Assembly: GCF_037042905.1 (NCBI RefSeq)
Contig: NC_087254.1
Location: forward strand, 16,105,103-16,169,102
Source: Lytechinus pictus
Taxonomy: Eukaryota > Echinodermata > Echinoidea > Temnopleuroida > Toxopneustidae
Reading direction: 5' to 3'
Length of the DNA stretch: 64,000 nucleotides
Made by a program: the position numbers and the translations under genes
Notes under the pieces: generated by a model
Told to the model about the DNA's origin: nothing
Seen by the model: only the letters and a program-made list of their open reading frames with translations
The model's database searches: none
In this document: positions 12,621-24,850 of the stretch, piece after piece
How the letters are laid out: the number at the start of each line of letters is the position of its first letter
Numbering within the stretch: the first letter of the stretch is position 1

Positions 12621-12910
12621 CAATGTCAAATTTCAGAGACGCCACCTAATAAAATGTCTAAATTCTTTCCAATGTAGGAAATTACTCCTTCAGCCAAAGG
12701 GTCAATAAAAAGCAATGTCACATTTCAGAAATGACACAATAAAAAGTCTGAAATTCCTTTCACACTGGGATGTAGGAAACAACTTCTTCGGCAAAAGGGT
12801 CATTGAGAAGCAATACCAACTTTCAGAGACAGCACCCTGTAAAATTTCCAAGACTGGTTCTGAATGGATGTAAAGAAACAATATCTTCTGCAAAAGGGAC
12901 AAAGACAGTT
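12621..12910. repeat. Degenerate tandem repeat, about 95-bp unit, 3 copies
   Basis: Copies begin near 12621, 12713 and 12811. Each contains a CAATGTCA/CAATACCA start, TTTCAGA, a variably spaced AAAATGTCT-like segment and GCAAAAGGG. Divergence is high, so this is an old duplication. Confidence 0.6.
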
Positions 12911-15107
12911 GGAACAATCGGCCAGGAGAGGTCATCAAATTACACTCCTTATCTACAAAAAGAAACTTAAAACCTGGGTTAACAATAGGCTAGAATAACC
13001 ATGCCACACTTTCAATCTATGTGAGGATACTCTTGACGCTCAGAGAAACCTCCCACTCTGGCTTCTTCTCGCAGGAAATGTCACCATCATTTATTCAGTG
13101 GATGAATCCCTAAAATTGAACCAAATTGTTTAGGTTTCTCCATAAAACAGTGCCAGTTTGGATGAAATAAGTGATCTAAGCCCAGAAGAGAACTTATGGA
13201 AATTTGAAGACATCTTGATCACCAAAATAAGATATGCCAAGTTACATCAAATGCCTTCCAGAATAAAGCAACCACTCTAACCAAGTGAAAAAATCCAAAT
13301 TCTCGTTGACACAGGATATGACATTAAATGTTCTGAGAAAAAAGTATCAGACGATTCAATGAGTGAAAAACACGTGGAAAAAACACAAATTGGAGAATTC
13401 AGAAGGCTGACTATCAGGTAGATCACTGTCCTATCCACAAACCAAAATACAAAAGAATAGCCAAACACCACCTCAAGTCAAGCCCCGGGACCTGGTTAAG
13501 AAACTCCACCTTCCCTGAGGTGAAAGACATGCAAGTTCCAATGAAAGATTTTTAGATGAAGGGATACAGATGTCATACTTGATTGTTTCAATGTGATGTC
13601 AAAGTTGGGGATGAGACTAGAAATGATCAACTAGATCTAGATTTACCAATAATTTGTCTAATGACACAACAAATGGGCCAACACACTCGTACAAGAAGAA
13701 TACCAAAGAAGTCAATTCCAAAAGACAAAAGTTTAGATGGCATGAGATATCAGAGAACCATCATGTCTCTCAATTATTATTCATACCACCTGCAATGGCA
13801 CCAGAAATCAGTAAAACAATCAAATTACCATTTGAATGTCCAATAGAAAATATATGAAATATGAACTGGAAAAACTCCATTCCTTCAGTCAGTACTTGGG
13901 GAATTTCAAAACATTACCAGACACCAGATACAAATATTTCACATGCGGTTGAAACATATTTCCAGAATTCTGGTATGCTCTTTTCAAGCACTCATCAACA
14001 TTTCCTTTCTGCCCTTCTTTGTGCAGACACAAGTGGTTAATTAGGCCTGGGTATATTCAAAGTGCAACCAGTCCTTAATCAGTCTTGATCAATGCCTCCG
14101 AGTCGTAAAGCCGTCTTAGCTACACTGCTCCATTTATGAAATTAGACATCCAAGCAAAAGGCCCATAACAAATATCGATGACGGGAGATACAAAACACTG
14201 AATAAGCAACACTCCTGTATAATTCCTTGAAAAGCAACTGACAATTTGACATTGCGCTCCTGAAACTAGATTCAAGACTAACATGTATTGGTATGGTTGA
14301 TTTAGCATTTTGCCCCCCCCCCCTTTTTATTACACATTGTGGAAAACCATTGAAGCACACAATCCTCATAACAATGGGTGAAAACTCAATACTTTACTTT
14401 TGATTTTAAGTGAATATATATTTTTTGGCAGACGAACCGATATTGCGTCACAGATCACATCATTCCAAGCAGCAGTCCATTATCTCTACACATTGTGTGA
14501 TAACGTGATGAATACAAGCTTGCACAAACATGAGTTTTATAGAGAACGGGGAGGGGATCAACAAAATCAATTCAAATTAGTCCGTCCCAAAAAATTAACA
14601 TGTACAAAAAAGGGAATTATATTGTAAAATCATTAATACCACTTTCTCATGTGGTTCTGCAATTAATAAAAAAAATGTAATTGAAATCTGTAAATAGAAT
14701 CACAAATTGCCTTGTTAAAGAATTTGCTTAAGTATTTATAGCACATTATCATATCAGTCATGGTGAATATCGTGTTGAGAGGGTGTGAAAAAGATGAATT
14801 CAGAGTGACAGCTACAGCAGATAGTACACGGAGGTAAAAGAGAGACTGCAATTAATGGATAAACAGATAATGCTAGTATTTTAGAGGTAAAACCAATGAG
14901 GAAAGTAAAACATGAGGGGAGGAGGGTGGAGTAATGGTATTGTTTTGATGGATTTTCATGAAAAGAATTTAATTCCAAAGAGTAAAGAAAATGTCATGAA
15001 TTTAAAGAGTGCAATTTAGACATTTCTTCCCAATACTTCCGTAATAGTTATTGCCATTAGCATACCATAAAAATTGCTGGAAAACCGTTTGCATTGTCTC
15101 ACATACT
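12911..15107. other. Non-coding DNA between the two inverted repeats
   Basis: No transposase or other protein is recognised. Short frames at 13583-13857 overlap each other in two frames and show no domain character. Confidence 0.45.
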
Positions 15108-15382
15108 CTAGGCTACGCAAGATATCATTGAATTCATCAATAAAGCACTTACATTGTGGAAGCTGTATGCCATGCACAGCAGTGTCCAATGCCCTTCTCT
15201 GCACACTGAAAATCAGATCTGTTGGTAGTGACATCACTCATTGTGTGATTCTGGCAGGAAGATCCCAGCTCAAACCAGACAGCAAGCCATGCTTGTGAGG
15301 TCTAGGGCCTACCCCAGCAATAAATGAGGTCAACTGCCATGGTCCTCCAACTTGAATGAATCTTCTCGGCTGCTGGTCTTAC
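15108..15382 (-). repeat. Dispersed 275-bp repeat, minus orientation
   Basis: Reverse-complement partner of 11191-11466. Most of a 73-codon minus-strand frame (15016-15237) lies inside it. The same stretch in the other copy is not preserved as a frame, so the frame is probably not a gene. Confidence 0.72.
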
Positions 15383-18050
15383 ATTTTATTCAAGAAAAAA
15401 AAAATGATGAATACAAATCAAGTATAATTATAATAGAGACAATAGTAAATTACAGGGCAGGTCCAAGCTATCTGACACGTGACATAAACTAAAGAGGTGT
15501 TTCACAAAGATTTAAGTGTGAGTGTGATTCAATTCACTTTTGAATTTACACTTGCATGTGGAAAATAATGGGTCACAATACTGGTTGGATCACGCTCAGA
15601 GGAGTCATGCTGGTGCACATGAATCAATAAGACTGCGCATACAATATTGCGTGCAAACGAACACTTAGGCATGACTTTTTAAATTGTATATATTCACTTG
15701 TGAAACACTTCTCGGAATTGTTTTGCTAGTTTCATAAACATTTCAAAAATCTAAAGTAATCAATTAAGTAATTAATAAACGCTTTCAAACACTATACAGT
15801 GGGATTTTTGTTCTCTAATAAAAAGAAAATATCAGGACCATGAAAAATGAAGAGAAACTAAATAATTTCTTAACTGCATGCAGTCGAAGTTAATACATCC
15901 ATCATTGCCAAACCAACAATAACACACATAAAATTTTTAATAACTTCTTGACCTTTGCCATTGTGACCAAAAATTATGTAATGAGATCCTCAACTCACAT
16001 ATGCATTCATGAGCAAAGTTTAAAATCAATCTCTAAATCAAACTTGAAGTTGTCGCAGGGCAAATGATATTTTCAGGTATACAATGAACCAATTCTTTGC
16101 TTCTCACAAGAACAAGAAATTTTGGGGTACAAATTGATCTCTGTGACCTATGACCTAATAACAACCATATCTAAGAAAGTCATTGTCAGCGATGCCAACC
16201 CCTTGAAAAGAATGAAAACAGGATTTTTGGTGTTAAAAGAGTCAACTTTCTCCAATATCTGTCAAACATAATTTTGAGTAAAAAGTTATTTTCCTTTGTA
16301 TCTTTAATTTCTATAAGCAAAATTTATTCAAAATTGAACTGAAAAATATGCCTTAATGAATAGATTGACCGTAATATGACTAGGGTATTTTTTAGGCTGG
16401 AATGATGGGGAGCTAAAGGGCCCCAAAGATCTTGGCCGCTGATTGTGCAACCATGATGAAAATCAATATGCATGTCAACCATGATATAGTCTACAAAATT
16501 GTATGTATGATTGTTCCAAAATCATTTAAGTTTAATTCTTAATCAATTAATAATGCTAATTAATGCATAAAATCATAATTTTGGCTTGAATCTATAAAAA
16601 AAAGCTCTTAAAGTACTGATTTGTTTTGGTTTGGAGGCTCGTTGTTGGATTCAGATCAAACACACAACAAAGAATAATCGTTATCAAAATGCTCTAATAT
16701 GTATTTTTTTTTTTTGCAATTTCTTATGTTTTTCTTTGTTTTTGTTTTTTTTAATAATGCGAGAGTAAAATTAATGACAAAGTTATGAATTTTGGCTAGA
16801 AATTGAATTTGCATTGGATTTGTAAAGTACATGAAATAAAGTTTTTTTAAGCAATTTGATGTCTGACATGCAATTACAAGTTTCATAATTTTGGAACTGC
16901 AAACCCAATGGTCGTAAATTTGGTCTCAAATGTTGCGCAAGATTTGTTTTGTTTTTTAAGTCTTTTTAGGGTTAGAGATTAATAGCGCCACACATATTAT
17001 ACTCTGTGCATTTGATCTATCACCTTTCTTTGAGTAACAATTTACTAAATTGGACAGAACATATTAACAATACTCATGGAAAAATAAGTATGTATAAAGG
17101 TATTGTGCACAGAAGTTGGGAGGGAGAAATGTTTGTGTTAAAAAATTCTACGACAAGTAGATCCAGGGTAAAAAACCAGAGATAAAACACAAAAGGCAAA
17201 AACTCTGGAAAACCTTTGGATCCACTTTTGCAGACTAGTTAACACAAAAATTCTCCACAAATACATCTAAGCCTCACAATACTTGCAAAACATTTCCAAC
17301 ATTATGTACAAATTATTTTTTTATAGTAAATATGCCCTACATTGTATGCATCCATTAATGAAAGAACAAATAATTTAGATACAGATAATAGCTTGGACCT
17401 GCCCCTAGGATCTACACAAAACTTATTATAAAACATATGAAAATGGGTTCATGAGTAGCGAATGCATATACCCTCACTGGCCATGTATATTGTCCTATTT
17501 ACATGAATCACTGATTTTTGGTAAAATGACTTTTTTGTGTGTTGGAGCATGTTCTGAATTATTCAAATGTGGCCAAAATTTTGGTATAAGAGGGAGGTAG
17601 AACCTGCCCACTTTTTCACACATCAAAATGGCTTAAATGGAAAAATACATATGGCAAGTGAGGGTAGAGTCGGGTATTCAAAAATAAAACATGTTTTGGA
17701 TATATTTTAAATGATATTTGGTTCATTCAATTTGTTGGACAATACATAAATTGTAGATGCCCATTTACTGGACTAAATGCCTCTCTCTGTGTCCTTAGAA
17801 ATTGTTGCCGTCTTTTGCGATATTCCCCACTTATAATTCAATAAATAAGAGTTCCCTATAGAAAAATGAAAAAAAAAGTGCCGGCTGTAAAATTTGATCT
17901 TATATTTATGTGAAAACAAGCATACCTAGTCAATATGCATAATTGTATTTTTGTATACAAACTCCAAAGAATATAAAGGAATGTACAGATCTGACCATTT
18001 GCTTTTGAAACTATGACAAAATACCAATACTCATCCAGACATTTCGCATA
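15383..18050. other. AT-rich non-coding DNA
   Basis: No supported gene. A segment at 15495-15720 resembles common short dispersed repeats (TGTTTCACAAAGATTT at its start) but its borders are unclear. Confidence 0.45.
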
Positions 18051-19020
18051 GATGATGATATCAAGATAGGAGTCATGTCCTTGTCTGTGGTAGACTAGCT
18101 CTCTCATTTATGCTGAAAGATGATTCACACAAGATAGGGGATGTAGACATGCTGTACACTGAGTGACGTGACTGCAGATGTCAAGTGAAAAACAAAATAT
18201 AATTCTAACAAAAATTCCTTTTTAAAAACATTCATCATACTATAAAACACGTAAAAATGAAATGGATTAAGGCTTACGTTTGGACTAATGTACTGCCAGT
18301 ATACTTCACCAAAACACTTTTCAGGGCAATTTAATTTAGAGGTAAGTACCATTACATAACCTCAAAAACTCCTCACAAATATCACCTGATTTTTGTGTCA
18401 TCTAGTTTATTGATTTGAATTTACAGTATGAATATTGCAATAAAATGGATTATGTTTGTTTACACAAATACATATCCAAATTTAAGAACCAAATTTTCTC
18501 CAAAATGTATCCTTCTGAGAAGAGCCTACTTTAAGCAGATGTCACAACTGAAATGATATATCACTGAAATCACCTTGCATAATCATAATTTTTTTGGGTA
18601 GGATGGTTCAGGGGCATAGTGAGGAGGCATTTGGGGCAGTTACAAAAAGAAGAAAAACATGAAGGGAAAGAAAGAGAAATATGAATGCAAAGGGAGAAAA
18701 AGGAAAGAATGGTAGCATTGTGGATGTTTGGTGTATTTTTTCTCATAAGCATAAAAACCAGGATGAAACATTCTCTCTCTCTCTCTCTCTCTATTTGATA
18801 AAGAAATGTATCTGAAATCCACATTTTGAAACTTCAGAGGTTCAACGTTTTGTGTAAACAAGAAATTATTCTCCCTGTACACGCATCTACTCCTCTGTTT
18901 AACAAGCTAATATGTTTAACGTGACTAGATTTTTAAAAGAGTTTTATGTCAAATCCAATGTGTTTTTTGGATCATAACTCACCTAAATATCAATAACTGC
19001 TCACACTATCCATTCCTTTT
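18051..19020 (+). repeat. Duplicated module, type I, copy 1
   Basis: It begins GATGATGATATCAAGAT and continues with the shared block GTCATGTCC...GACTGCAGATGT...AACATTCATC. It then has the type I-specific block (CCAGTATACT...TTTTCAG) and a purine-rich segment (18650-18710). The same order recurs at 30508-31519. Confidence 0.8.
18772..18792. repeat. CT microsatellite
   Basis: Uninterrupted CT dinucleotides, about ten repeats, inside type I module copy 1. The paralogous site near 31230 has only TCTCTTCTCTC, so the run expanded after duplication. Confidence 0.95.
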
Positions 19021-19693
19021 AGATGATGATTTCAAGATTGGTGTCATGTCCTTCTATGTGGTAAACTAGCTCTCTTATTTATGATGGAAGATGGCTCACA
19101 CAAGATAAGAGATGTATCCATGATGTATGACTGCAGATGTAAAGTGAAAGAACAAAATATTATTTCCTTTTCAAAAACATTCATCGCACAATCAAATATT
19201 TAATTATGAAAGTATGAATAATGTTCCCTTTTCCTCCTAATTCATATAACAAATAATTTCTACACTTGTGGTCAAAGTAGGGAAACTCCATCCTTTCTGC
19301 CACCACTCCCCATATTAAGCTACTTCTCCTGCTTTTCACCTTATTACTGGACAACCAACTTTTAATTCACTCTTAAAGTTACTCATTAAAAAAGATGCAG
19401 GCATATATTAATGCTGTAATATATCTGAACAAAATAGTTAATCAAATGCGATGAAACTTCATTCCACGTCCTTGGCTTGCACATCCATCTCTTGTCCTGT
19501 TTTCCTAACTTAATTTGACATTTTGAATGTCAATACAGTTTCTTAATCATTCAAAATGAAGCGTGGGATATGTGTCAAAGAAATTATTCTTAAATTTGAT
19601 AAATCACAGAGGATTCTGCAGTTTGCAGAAAAGAAAGAAAAAATTCCATGCATCATCTCTTTGTCAATTTAACAATTTGATAACACATCATTT

Positions 19694-19705
19694 TTGCTTA
19701 ATATA
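19694..19705 (+). repeat. 12-bp target-site duplication, left copy
   Basis: TTGCTTAATATA is identical to 29176-29187 and brackets the tRNA-derived array with everything inserted in it. The paralogous empty site near 30279 reads TTGCTAAATATATTATGATA once. A 12-bp duplication fits LINE-type target-primed insertion. Confidence 0.75.
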
Positions 19706-19838
19706 ATTTGTTAACAAATTTTCGGCATTACTCCTATTTTTGTTTTAAGATCAGTATGCTCGATCTGTAATGAAAATCATAAGATCAGTATGCTCGATCT
19801 GTAATGAAAATCATAAGATCATAAGTCAGAAAAAATTG

Positions 19839-19910
19839 GAACCAGTGAGATTCGAACCTGCCATCTACTGCTTTCCGGGCAGCGACTCAACCACCAGGCT
19901 ATTCTGGTTC
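19839..19910 (-). tRNA. tRNA-like SINE head, unit 1
   Basis: A 72-nt cloverleaf-like sequence with a 7/7 acceptor stem (GAACCAG/CTGGTTC), a TAGCCTGGTGG A-box and a GGTTCGAATC B-box. The anticodon stem GCTGC/GCAGT encloses a 7-nt loop (CCGGAAA). The T-stem has two mismatches and loop position 33 is C instead of T, so it is a tRNA-derived pol III promoter rather than a working tRNA. This copy has one extra change at the end of the B-box region (TCTCAC). Confidence 0.5.
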
Positions 19911-20185
19911 ACGGCTAAGCCACGATGAACTGGAATTCAAATACCCTCGATCCTCTTCTTTCTGACTCATTAATATTCAAATGCCGTCCGCATTGGACAA
20001 TAGATAGTAAATTAAGAGGCTTTTTTTTTTTTTTTTATAGGAGGAAATTATAATTTGTTAACAAATTTTCGGCATTACTCCGATTTTTGTTTTAAGATCA
20101 GTATGCTCGATCTGTAATGAAAATCATAAGGTCAGTATGCTCGATCTGTAATGAAAATCATAAGATCATAAGTCAGAAAAAATTG

Positions 20186-20257
20186 GAACCAGTGGGATTC
20201 GAACCTGCCATCTACTGCTTTCCGGGCAGCGACTCAACCACCAGGCTATTCTGGTTC
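20186..20257 (-). tRNA. tRNA-like SINE head, unit 2
   Basis: Same 72-nt fold as unit 1, with an intact B-box GGTTCGAATCC and a perfect acceptor stem. Confidence 0.5.
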
Positions 20258-20527
20258 ACGGCTAAGCCACGATGAACTGGAATTCAAATACCCTCGATCC
20301 TCTTCTTTCTGACTCATTAATATTCAAATGCCGTCCGCCGTGGACAATAGATAGTAAATTAAGAGGCTTTTTTTTTTTATAGGAGGAAATTATAATTTGT
20401 TTACAAATTTTCGGCATTACTCCTATTTTTGTTTTAAGATCAGTATGCTCGATCTGTAATGAAAATCATAAGATCAGTATACTCGATCTGTAATGAAAAT
20501 CATAAGATCATAAGTCAGAAAAAATTG

Positions 20528-20599
20528 GAACCAGTGGGATTCGAACCTGCCATCTACTGCTTTCCGGGCAGCGACTCAACCACCAGGCTATTCTGGTTC
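20528..20599 (-). tRNA. tRNA-like SINE head, unit 3
   Basis: Identical to unit 2 over the 72 nt as far as I can read. Confidence 0.5.
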
Positions 20600-20867
20600 A
20601 CGGCTAAGCCACGATGAACTGGAATTCAAATACCCTCGATCCTCTTCTTTCTGACTCATTAATATTCAAATGCCGCCCGCCGTGGACAATAGATAGTAAA
20701 TTAAGAGGCTTTTTTTTTATAGGAGGAAATTATAATTTGTTTACAAATTTTCGGCATTACTCCTATTTTTGTTTTAAGATCAGTATGCTCGATCTGTAAT
20801 GAAAATCATAAGATCGGTATGCTCGATCTGTAATGAAAATCATAAGATCATAAGTCAGAAAAAATTG

Positions 20868-20939
20868 GAACCAGTGGGATTTGAACCTGCCATCTACTGC
20901 TTTCCGGGCAGCGACTCAACCACCAGGCTATTCTGGTTC
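20868..20939 (-). tRNA. tRNA-like SINE head, unit 4
   Basis: One substitution changes the B-box (GGTTCAAATCC on the minus strand). Otherwise it is identical to unit 3. Confidence 0.48.
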
Positions 20940-21136
20940 ACGGCTAAGCCACGATGAACTGGAATTCAAATACCCTCGATCCTCTTCTTTCTGACTCATT
21001 AATATTCAAATGCCGCCCACCGTGGACAATAGATAGTAAATTAAGAGGCTTTTTTTTTATAGGAGGAAATTATATTTTCTTAACAAATTTTCGGCATCGA
21101 GGGTATTTGAATTCCAGTTCATCGTGGCTTAGCCGT

Positions 21137-21208
21137 GAACCAAAATAGCCTGGTGGTTGAGTCGCTGCCCGGAAAGCAGTAGATGGCAGGTTCGAATCCC
21201 ACTGGTTC
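21137..21208 (+). tRNA. tRNA-like SINE head, unit 5 (inverted)
   Basis: First unit after the orientation switch. The acceptor stem has lost one pair (GAACCAA). The B-box GGTTCGAATCC is intact. Confidence 0.48.
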
Positions 21209-21485
21209 CAATTTTTTCTGACTTATGATCTTATGATTTTCATTACAGATCGAGCATACTGATCTTATGATTTTCATTACAGATCGAGCATACTGATCTT
21301 AAAACAAAAATAGGAGTAATGCCGAAAATTTGTTAACAAATTATAATTTCCTCCTATAAAAAAAAAAAAAAAAAAGCCTCTTAATTTACTATCTATTGTC
21401 CACGGCGGACGGCATTTGAATATTAATGAGTCAGAAAGAAGAGGATCGAGGGTATTTGAATTCCAGTTCATCGTGGCTTAGCCGT

Positions 21486-21557
21486 GAACCAGAATAGCCT
21501 GGTGGTTGAGTCGCTGCCCGGAAAGCAGTAGATGGCAGGTTCGAATCCCACTGGTTC
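21486..21557 (+). tRNA. tRNA-like SINE head, unit 6 (inverted)
   Basis: Perfect 7-bp acceptor stem and intact A- and B-box sequences. This unit's tail is broken at 21679 by the insertion of elements A and B. Confidence 0.5.
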
Positions 21558-21679
21558 CAATTTTTTCTGACTTATGATCTTATGATTTTCATTACAGATC
21601 GAGCATACTGATCTTATGATTTTCATTACAGATCGAGCAAACTGATCTTAAAACAAAAATAGGAGTAATGCCGAAAATT

Positions 21680-21973
21680 ATGAAAATACTTACCATGATT
21701 TTCTTATTTACGAGATAACTGGATATACTCATTTGATTTGCTAGTTCATTACGATTAACTTGCACGCCGAATAAAAGTACACAATTTTTCCTGCGCGCGC
21801 AGCATCTCCCTACGCACGCACCATCCCAAGATCATCACGCAAAAAGGCGTCCATTTCCTCTCATGAGCCTGAACGCAAGACATGTTGCCACGCAAGGCGA
21901 GGGTCGGTGGGAGGGTTCAAATGAGTATATCCAGTTATCTCGTAAATAAGAAAATCATGGTAAGTATTTTCAT
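21680..21973. mobile_element. Element A: 294-bp inverted-repeat element with splice-like ends
   Basis: It is flanked by AATT (21676-21679 and 21974-21977). The ends form a perfect inverted repeat of about 59 bp (64 bp with flank): 21680-21738 against 21917-21973. Each end, read outwards, contains ATG followed by the donor consensus GTAAGTAT. The segment 21711-21861 matches the right subterminal region of element B (27944-28058 plus 29075-29108) in inverted orientation, so A and B are one family. There is no coding capacity. TIRs with a 4-bp AATT duplication do not fit a family I can name. Confidence 0.65.
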
Positions 21974-22015
21974 AATTTACATCAATAACTGGGATATACT
22001 CATTTGATTTGCTAG

Positions 22016-24850
22016 ACCAACACGGATTCAACGTGAAGGGAGGCATGTCTAGACTAAGAAAGTGCGTACAAAAATAGGGAGATGAAGACACGAAAGGCCG
22101 CTGCCTTAAGGACAGAGGAGGCAAATAAGGCCTCATGTGAAGAAAGGTCCTTAAGAACAAAAAGGCGGTCCTCAAGATGTCGTATACGATTCCATAGAAA
22201 GAGCCCAAGAAGAATGATACTATAGTATCATGGGCCTTCGGCCTAGTGTCAGAAGGAGAACATCATCACCAACTGACTTGATCGTTTCAACAATCCAGCG
22301 TGAAAAGATGTCTCGAGAAGCTGCCGCAAACGGCTCGCGCGACAAAACAACCAACTGCACAGAGTTGGGAATTGTCTGAAGAATGGCAAACAAAGACGAG
22401 GGTTAGAAGTAACACCTAATCTAAGCCAATCCCGGCAACAGTCCGGGAGCAATGCATAAGTATGCAAAGCTTTGTACTGTAAATGGTTATATATAAACAG
22501 ATACAGGAGGGATCTCGACTGATAGACAGACAAAAGATACCCTGAAAACCGACCCAAGAGGGAGTTAGTCAAGCGTCAAGAACGACCGACAGGTGCCATG
22601 ACGGACTAAGCCATACAAGCTCAACGTTTGAGAAAAACTTAAGAGGTTGTAAGATTCGGATTGAAAGTATTAATCATCCGTAACCGGAGGGATGATAATT
22701 GCCGATGATCAAAAAACGATCCGATTTTGTTGAAAATTTCGACAAGAATCGTGATCGGAAGACTGAAACTTGTACAGTTCAGTAAGTGATCCATCAATCA
22801 ATCTGAGAAGGCGACAGCGGGGCTAATAAAAGCCACGGTCAAGTCACCGGGTTAATAATTTAAGCCAAGCCGCAACCATGCAAACGTAAGGAATGCGAGA
22901 TATCTCAGAAGCCCCCGCGTGGGAGAAGGCGCCCAGAATTCGATATCTGTCTCAAATGCGTGAGGGCAGAACATCTGCAGAATTCTGATAGAGAGCTGTG
23001 GCAGGACGTTTCCAGCGGTCCGAAAAGGACATGGAACGACAGAGAGTAAGGTTGAAGTAAACCACTCGTAAGGCAGTCAATGTGTCGAGAAAAGCGACTG
23101 AGTGCCATTCTGTTAATAAGAAAATGCCACGGACCTGCTGTCTATGTAGAATAGAACAGTCTGGTCAAAGCAGCTCAAACGGGCGTGTCGGAGAATAACG
23201 CGGCACGCATCACGACATGATAAGTGTGATAGACAGCGGATCCCTTTTCTCCCGTACTAAATAAAACACCCACCCGAGGGTGCAGTGCCCGCGGCGGGAG
23301 AGGTGGGCGGTGGTTTGGCTGAAGCCACCATCGCCGAGAGGGTCCGTAAGACTAGGCTACGATGGATGTCCGCTGAGCGGAGTAATCCCTAGTCGCAGCA
23401 AGCGTACGCCAGAGATGAGCTGGCGAACAATGTCTCTGTCATGATCTTACGTGTAAACGATGATCAAGAGATGTCGGTCAAGATGTTCTGAACCAACAGA
23501 CAACGCCAGACATGATACCTCAACAGTTATGTTCCCGACGGAATCGAGTGAGGTAACAACGGCCCTGTCCTATCAAGGTTAGGGACGGAAACTGGCTAAG
23601 AGTGTCTAAGTCCTCGCTTGACGAAACAAGCGGAGGAGAAAGGCGACTTGAGGAAAATAATCACCAATATTTCCCTCAGTCTGCGATGAGAACCAGTTGT
23701 TTACACACACGTATACATTTTATACATGAATGTATATCCACCACGATTACATCATCCTCGGTCACGCAGTGACCATGGTCACATACATGTACATAGCATG
23801 GAAGGAGGATGAAAGCAGCCTGCGAGGCGACTCAAGTGTGCCGATTGAAAAAGCTTCTAAAAAGAAGACAACTCGACACACGGGCACGGTAAATGCATCG
23901 ACCGTAGCCCACTCCACACGAGGAAGCGGCGGAGATGCTCGCAAGCTTGACCCAAATATAGGGCAGTCTATCGGATAGACTGTTTGAGCTCGACCGATGG
24001 CCTGGTGGCGGACAGTTTGGTGTGAACTCGCCGACCCGGCACGGTGGGTGCGTCCAGGAAGTAGGAATAGAAATGCCGACAGAAAAAACCTGGGGCTTGA
24101 AACAAGCCTGAACGTATGCACACAGCCGACAATCTAAAGAGATATATGGCTGTTTCTTTCCACCAAGATGATGCTTACCCGACCGGGAAAGACTCGGGGA
24201 ACAAGTTGTGAATGTCAACAGGAGGGGTATCTGGCATATAAATAGCCGATTCCCTCCGGGCGTTTGGTGCGGGTGCTGCCGGCGGGGTCCGGGGGGACGA
24301 CCGATGATGGCAGCTCGGGCAGGGCTCGCACGAGCCGCCCGAATACGAGACAAATAGGTTACAAAATAACCATAATGCACCGGGTGGTGAAGGCATAGCG
24401 ATTATTAAGTATAGGAGAACTATTAAACGCCGTGACATTCAGATCCGATATTTATGCTCATAAGCTCGGCAGAGCTACGAGATAGTGAGACATACCGCTG
24501 AGCGGTGATGGTGCTAATATCGGAGTCGCCCTCACTACAGCGGCGATCGCTGGAGGACGGGTGTCTGTACTAGCCCTGACTCTAACCTTACAAGGAAGAG
24601 AAGGAGTTAAAAGTAAAGACAGGGCACCCTTACTTTCGTATAGAAAGTGATGTTCAGGCCAAAAGCTGACGGTCCCGTCGCCTGGGCGGACGGTCCGCGG
24701 CCGTGATAGGTTGCCCTCTCAAAAACAGCCAAACATTCTCATGAGAGAAGGAAGGCATGCGGTATGTTAGAAATTCTTACCTCCAATCTACAGGCCCGCC
24801 TAGGGGGTAGAATGGAGAGAGTTACCGCTGAAAGAGCCGTTGCCGTAAGC
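22016..24850. other. Element B interior, left part: no recognised gene
   Basis: GC-balanced to GC-rich sequence with many short inverted repeats, such as ACTATAGTAT at 22218-22227. Minus-strand frames of 60-182 codons overlap in several frames (for example 23832-24380). They read as R/P/S-rich without domain motifs, as expected from stop-poor GC-rich DNA. Confidence 0.45.

Larger units (their letters stand above)
19706..21679. repeat. Array of tRNA-derived SINE-like units with an internal inversion
   Basis: The units are about 340 bp. Each has a tRNA-like head, a roughly 34-bp motif (AGTATGCTCGATCTGTAATG core) repeated twice, GTTTTAAGATC-type linkers, an A/T homopolymer of 8-18, and a segment starting GCCTCTTAATTTACTATC. 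Four head-to-tail units have the tRNA on the minus strand (about 19706-21069). After an inversion point near 21097 two units lie the other way (about 21098-21679). The last is broken by elements A and B and resumes at 29121-29175. Confidence 0.85.

Noticed and set aside
13583..13857. Two overlapping plus-strand frames of 67-87 codons
   Set aside because: They read the same DNA in different frames, without splice context or family resemblance.
19839..21557. Functional tRNA genes
   Set aside because: Mismatched T-stem, non-T at loop position 33, and presence inside a 340-bp tandem unit with tail repeats point to tRNA-derived SINE heads.
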